From: Torreya grandis
Taxonomy: Eukaryota; Streptophyta; Pinopsida; Cupressales; Taxaceae
DNA: 64,000 nt
Reading direction: 5' to 3'
Assembly: GCA_037957365.1 (NCBI GenBank)
Contig: JARHVA010001473.1
Span: 2,968,001 to 3,032,000 of the forward strand
Below, in pieces: positions 58,091 to 64,000 of the stretch; position 1 is the first letter of the stretch; every line of letters starts with the position of its first letter. The translations under genes and the position numbers were made by a program. Under the pieces are notes generated by a model, which saw only the letters and a program-made list of their open reading frames with translations, did not search any database and was not told the DNA's origin.

Positions 58091-60702
58091 CAATACACAT
58101 AAATAGACATTAAAAACCAACATAAAAATCCTAAGGCTAAATGCTCCAAATAATATTCAAGACTAAAACACTAAACACTCAATGGTATGGATAAGGGATT
58201 GATTACAAATAGACTTAGAATTTCAGCATGATATTAGCTTGATAGAAAGACTTGGATTGCATGGATTCATGGATTCATTAGACTTATTAGACTATGGATA
58301 TTTATGATATTTTTGATTGAATTTCTCATTGAACTTTACATGGAGGATGGGTTGGTTATTTAGAAAGAGGGAATAGGGAAGATCAATTGCTAGAATTCAA
58401 ATTTGGGTATAGAAAAATCAATGGTGAATAATTATTCGAGGAATTAAAAATTCTTTGGATGATTCTAGAGAAGGGAATGTTCTAAAGGTAGAAGATTCTA
58501 TATATTTTTTTGAATCCTAATTATAATTAGTATATGATTAGTCATGTGATTAGGGAGTTATAGAGATTATAGGGGTGTAGAAGAGGCTACTCATAGGCTA
58601 GGGTAGGTGGGAGGGAATTTTAAATTCCAAAATATTAAATAAATGGGGTTAGTTAGTGGATAATGGGGAATTAGGTGAGTTAACTAGGTTAAAGATGGTA
58701 CAAGGTTATTATGTGACATGAATAATGAAGGGGTATTAGACCAAATCACTAGAATGGGATTAATAAGATGAATTAGACAAAATAAGGTGAGATATAAGAT
58801 TATTGGATGAATTTAGTGATAGAGGGAAGTGATAAATTTTAGATGCATACATTTTTACCCTCTTTGAAAGGGCATTATGAGTGGACAAAGTGGAAGGAGT
58901 AATATTATTTCAAATAAGTAAGACACTCCTGGATGAATGTTATTAAATGATGTTAGTAGACACATGATGCCTCCTTGAGGGGGCATGTAGGGAGGAAGGA
59001 GGTGGATGGACACTTAAAATATGAAATGAGAAGTGGGATGTGAGAAGAGATAAAGGGTTGGAATGTTGGATGGGGGACCGATGATTAAGAATATAAAATT
59101 GACATGAGTAAAGAGATATAAATTGATGATTCCCTTGAAAAAGACATGCATAGGGATTGGAAATGATTGTGTCATATTTGTTGACACATCTTAAGGGGGA
59201 ATCAACCATAACATAATTATGATAAGATAAAGGTTCTAAAAAATTTGGCATATCCCATGCAAGGACACATGACAGGGATAGTTGTAGACCAAGATGATTG
59301 ATAGAGAATGCCATGAGTTGTTGACTTATCTTAATGACACATGCATGGGAGAGAATTGGGATAAAATACGATAGTGATTTAATAAAATTAATGATGAGTG
59401 TAGCTCAAATATAAAGTCAAGAGATATAATCAAGGAGATGAGAGAGAAGAAATGATATTATAAAGTGACAAAAAGATGAAGGGTAAGAGTTAGTCTTAAA
59501 TGCATCAAATTAATGATACATTATGTGATTGATAAAAATGATGCACCTATCAAGGACACATGTAAGGGAGTAAGAGATGATAAAGTTATAGTACTGATCA
59601 TGCCCCAATTAAAGGATAAAACCTTAAAACTTAAATGATGAATTGATCAATCAGTGATAATAGATGACCAATGGAAGAAAAGATGGATGTTATGATTTGT
59701 AGGGCCCAATCAACAAGAATGAGTGATTGAATGGGAATACTAATAAGGTGATTATTGGATCATGATTTATTAATATATTGATTGATATTATAGATCAAGG
59801 ATTTTATTGATGTAAGATGTAAGGATGAGGAAGGATAAGATAGATGTAAAAAAACATTGGGGAAAGAGGAAAGAGTGGATGAGATGACTTTAGACATGTT
59901 ATGTGACTAAGCTCTATCTACATATTATAAAAATACCTCAAGACAATGTAGTTTATACTATATGATGGATGACAAGATAAACTAGGGGAGGGTGATAATG
60001 TTTGTAAGACATGTTAGTTTTTTAGATAGAGGATGTGACTTGACTTAGATGGTAATCATGTAGATATAAGACTAGGATAAGTGATTGGATATGAGATGTT
60101 AGATATTCTGACATGTGATTAGATTATACATGTTAATATATGATTGACCGGTTATAGGATATAGACATAATGATAAAAGGACTTGGAGGATTGATTGGAT
60201 ACTAGATGAGTGGACTTAGATGATCAGCTTAAAGATAAAGGTACAAGATAAAGGATTATATATGGCATGTTAGACATTATGACATGTGTTTGGGTTATAT
60301 GATTAGACTTGGCTAATCAAATTGATGATGGGATGATGATTTATTAGAAGATTAGGTAGGTGATAGAGGATAGGAGAAATATGAGTGTTTTATTATAAAG
60401 CTACCATTGATGTAATAGGTCTCATCGTAGTCTAAAAAATTCAATGTAAATATAACACTAGCTAGTATGCCCCATGATATATGTATAACCAAGAGGACAT
60501 TGTTACAAAGTGCATGATTATAAAAGGTAAAATTATGAACTCTTCATAGGGCACCAAAAAGCAATTATTTTAGCTTTTTTAGCTCCATCATAACATCCTC
60601 GTTCATTACCCAATAGACTATATATACATACATATATATATATATATGTATGTATATATATATATGTATGTATATATATATATGTATATGTATATATATA
60701 TA

Positions 60703-60734
<32 letters not shown>

Positions 60735-61436
60735 ATCAAATATAGAAAACAAGATAAAAAACATAGATCATACAAATAACACACATATATATACACATCA
60801 AGTAAATAAGGTCTTTTATATTATCTAAATGTATCAGATGGGATGAATGAGAATGATAATTGATGCCATTAAATGACGATGGATAGACTTGCCTTGATCA
60901 AGATAAGGATGGAGTAGGGTTATGGATAGATGTGATTGAGAAAATTTAAACTTAAACATAGGGGCTAGTCAACTTGGGTATTACCATGTTGTGATCTTAG
61001 ATGAGAGATTTAGGACTTATCAGGCAAAAGTGAGACTAGGTCAATATTAGCTCAATATAGACTATATTTACCCCAATTTAGAATAAGGGATAAAATATAA
61101 TAGTAGGATGGATGCATATGAATTGGTTATGGAAATGAAAGATAAATGGCATGGAGATGGATTTAAATGAAGGAATAGGCATAAGACAATATATCTTATA
61201 ATATTTTTGTCTTTTTCCATATTTTATGATTTTTAGGGTTTTTGAAATATTTCAAAATTTAGTGCTTTTACGAGTATGTATGTACATTATACAAAATGGG
61301 TTACTATCAAAGGGAATATTGAGCCTATAAAATAGGATAATGATGTATGGAATAATGAATGGGACAACAAAATGATGAGGGTGATGCTAAAAGGGAGATG
61401 AGGACCAATGAGGAATGGATTAGTGATGCAGGAGCA
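58091..61436 (+). repeat. E repeat, copy 2, right part
   Basis: Continues copy 1 from 'CATAAATAGACATTAAAA' to 'GATGAGGACCAATGAGGAAT'. It ends at about 61436 and is followed by TCTAC (61437-61441), the same five bases that precede copy 1. It carries a TA-rich microsatellite absent from copy 1. Confidence 0.88.
60619..60734. repeat. TA/TATG microsatellite in E copy 2
   Basis: Runs of TA mixed with TATGTATG. Copy 1 has ordinary AT-rich sequence at the matching place (about 47,590), so it arose after the copies separated. Confidence 0.95.
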
Positions 61437-61441
61437 TCTAC

Positions 61442-63093
61442 TAAGCAAAACACCATTTTTAGTTAATGAATCATATGATAGTTAAGAGTAATAAATAAGA
61501 TATTTTTGGATGTAGGTATGTCTAGAGGATCTTATAGGGTCCATTTTTTGTCTTAGGAGTCATAAAGAGTCATAAGAAGTAATTTTTATGTGTACTTAGA
61601 GTTTTCCCTCCAAAGCCAAGAAGGACCATAAGCATAGTAAGAAGTAAGTAGGTGAGAGAATGTTTTTGAAATGGTACAAGGAGTCATGAAAAGAGTGTTT
61701 GAATATATATTATTTCTAAGTCCATAAAGGTCATAAAAATCAACAGTCGTATTAGCTAGTGTAACTACCACTCACATGTTGAGTTGGCCATTATAAGAGA
61801 GTCTTGATGGTAAATAACAAAACCAATGTATATATTTCATGAGAATAGAAGTTTTAAGGTAGGTTGGGAGATTATTTAGAGAATAGGAAGGGAGGATATA
61901 TCTCTAATATGGAGAGAGAGGAAACTAAAATAAGAAATTTGTATACTCTCCAAGAAGGTGGTAGAGTCCAAGAATGGATTGTAGATGTAAAATTTGATGG
62001 TTCATATGAACAAATAAGAGTTGTTTATTGTGTTTAATATCATATTTTATTATATATTTACTTTAAAAATACCATAATTCTATGAGTATGTATCATTATT
62101 GTGTGTGTTATAGGTTTGAGATAAAGAGTGCAGGATTACAATCAATAGAGGGTAATTTGGGGGCTTTAAAAGATTGTTAAGGCCATAAATTATATGGTAA
62201 ATTAATCCCAAAAACATATTTGAATCATATAGACCTTATTATTATTGAATTTAATTATTTGGAGTGGAAAAAATTAGGTAAATACAACTCTACCCATGTA
62301 CCCTGTTATACGCCTATGACTATCAAGAATAAAGGCAAATTAATGTTTATTGAGGTATATAATATGGATGGTTTTAAGATGATGATCTATATATAACATT
62401 AAACTTAATTGGATGGTATATTAGGTGGTTTGGATGCAATTATAATGGTAAAATATAATATACATCTAGCTTTTCCTTAAACCCTATGTACATAAGTAAA
62501 ACCCCTGTTTCACTCAGTCAAATGCCAAGGAATGAATATACATGGTTGATAAAGTGAATGGGTGTGGATTTAGTAGATTATTGGTATGAATATAAAGGAA
62601 AAAAATCTTGATAATATCCCTTTGAAGTCTTGGAACCTTTTGAAGTGTAATTGACTACTAAACCCTTACATAATCCTTCATAAGGACATAATTTTGTGTT
62701 TTGTTGATTATAAGTTATAAATAGATTTAATAAAGGTCATTACCCATTTGTAAATGTAGATAATTATATCAAAGACCTTGGGAAGGTCATATAACAGTTT
62801 GAAGTGACCTAAAACTAAAGATATTGAATTTTGACCACTCTTAGCCTATACAATCAACTAGCTATGGTTTCATTCTTAAAACACATATATATTACATTCT
62901 AGCTATGGGAATTCCTTAAAAATTTATAACCAGGTATTTTTGGTTTTTATAAAATAATTAATGAGGTTTTGGTTATGTACCATATATATTGGTATGAACT
63001 TGAACTTAGATCAAGTGTATGAAGGGCTAAAAGCCCTAATTGACAAGGAGCGTACAAAGCAAATCGTATCTACACAAAGTGTTATAATTTGAA
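61442..63093. other. unassigned AT-rich region
   Basis: No feature recognised for most of it. The last 150 bases ('GLKALIDKERTKQIVSTQSV') might be the end of a Copia pol, but evidence is weak. Confidence 0.35.
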
Positions 63094-63680
63094 CTTAAGG
63101 GGAAGTATTAATATGATATAGGATGGCAAAATATTGGCTTATAACTTTAGGAGGGCTTGTAAAACATACAAACTAAGGAAATTTGTGAAAAAAGGATACA
63201 AGCAAGAAGGTTCATTATTGAGCTTGATGTGTGTTAGTGGATGATGGATTGTGAGTGAGGGATTCTAAAGGATTGAAAAAATTATGTTATGATTAGAGGA
63301 GTTCATCCATGTTTTTAGGTTATGTTTATGAGGTTAATAACAAGATTTGGTGTTTTGTGCCTTGAGATGTAAACTTGTGAGAAGCTATAGCAAGTGAATG
63401 GAGGTTGGAAAGTGAATGTAATGAGTTAAAGGGATGAAGGAAAGTTTTATGCAGGGAATAAGGATAGATATAAGTAACTAAAATATTCTTATTACACAAG
63501 GATAAGATAGATAATGCTAACAATCCTCATGAAATATGAATGATTATTGAAGATTCCAGGTTGAGTACAAAGCAAGGTATATGCAAGGTGAGATTAACAA
63601 ACCAATTTTAAAGCCAAAAATGGTGAATTTTGAGTCTTTTCTCATAACCCTATACATCATTTGGTATTATATCAAGGTAA
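63094..63680 (+). repeat. possible Copia LTR with polypurine tract and primer site
   Basis: CTTAAGGGGAAG (63094-63105) resembles the Copia tract CTTGAGGGGGAG. TATTAATATGATATAGG (63106) could be an LTR start with TG to TA, and ...CATCA ends at 63659, followed by TTGGTATTATATCAAGG (63661), like TTGGTATCAGAGC. Only one copy is in the window, so the call rests on motif positions alone. Confidence 0.35.
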
Positions 63681-64000
63681 GATTTTGGTTAATTCTATTT
63701 TTAGTTAGTTATTAAATATTTCTCATTTGAGATTGGTAAATAATGTTGTGAGGATTATATGAGATGAAATTTCATAGGTATTGTTGGAAAAGAGTGTGGT
63801 ATGACCTATTAAGGTTAGTATGGATAAATAAAATATTTATAAGGAGAGAAACTAAATCCCCTAAGTCCCATTTGGAGGACTTAAAACTAAACAAAAGAGA
63901 TCTAAATAAGATAGACTGGAAAGAACATTGCATCTCAAATGAAAGTAGAGTAAGGATCTAAGTGAGAGTCAAGGGAGATAAGAATTCCTATACAAAGGAC
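63681..64000. other. unassigned end of window
   Basis: A 65-codon frame at 63764-63961 is lysine/arginine-rich and unrecognised. If the LTR guess is right this would be leader and gag, but no gag motif is visible. Confidence 0.25.

Noticed and set aside
60533..60796. 87-codon minus frame
   Set aside because: Created by the TA/TATG microsatellite; not present in the other E copy.
44979..61436. Helitron or DNA transposon for the E repeats
   Set aside because: No terminal inverted repeats, no CTRR terminus and no transposase or helicase motif were seen.
1..64000. Organelle DNA, viral integration or bacterial sequence
   Set aside because: No rRNA, tRNA, organelle or bacterial genes; no movement-protein or coat-protein signatures of pararetroviruses. 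All coding traces are plant LTR retrotransposons.

Overview
The window looks like intergenic DNA from a large, repeat-rich plant nuclear genome. I see no host protein gene, tRNA or rRNA. Almost every coding trace belongs to plant LTR-retrotransposon lineages: Tat-type Ty3/Gypsy with dual RNase H, and Sirevirus-like Ty1/Copia. All polyproteins carry stops and frameshifts, the LTR pairs are clearly diverged, and the insertions are nested but still have legible target-site duplications (TSDs). Slow TE removal of this kind fits a gymnosperm, but that is inference; the sequence does not name the species.

Left part (1-34,140). The 3' two thirds of a Tat-type element (pol, a long 3' region and 3' LTR) fill 1-6868. 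It abuts an old AT-rich substrate (here 'F'). That substrate is interrupted by a Sirevirus-like Copia on the minus strand (6949-14083, perfect TSD TAACT), a Gypsy element 'H' with gag and protease only (15209-23854, TSD CAAAG/TAAAG), and an internally deleted Gypsy element 'G' with a zinc knuckle, a G-patch and a protease (24222-28950, TSD GTATC). A truncated Tat LTR on the minus strand (28999-29861) follows, then further F copies around a minus-strand gag remnant (31,150-32,254).

Middle (34,140-44,978). A second Tat-type pol, 'J', lies on the minus strand: integrase near 36.5-37.2 kb, second RNase H near 38 kb, RNase H near 39.2 kb, RT 39.4-40.4 kb and protease near 41.3 kb. It is split by a roughly 0.8 kb insertion flanked by a 17-bp direct repeat, and its RNase H contains a near-perfect 39-bp hairpin.

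Right part (44,979-64,000). Two copies of a roughly 3.4 kb repeat 'E' lie in direct orientation. The second copy is split by an 8.97 kb LTR element without pol (49118-58085). Its LTRs and 3' region match the Tat element at the left edge, so an apparently autonomous lineage and its non-autonomous derivative are present together. The last 2.5 kb is unassigned apart from a possible Copia LTR.

How the parts relate: these are layers of insertion, not a pathway. The pol-less elements (H, G, the 49-58 kb element) would have needed enzymes from full-length relatives. I found no defence, biosynthetic or other cellular system. The most interesting items are the non-autonomous/autonomous Tat pair, the giant E repeat, the template-switch-like hairpin, the G-patch element, and several in-element tandem arrays.
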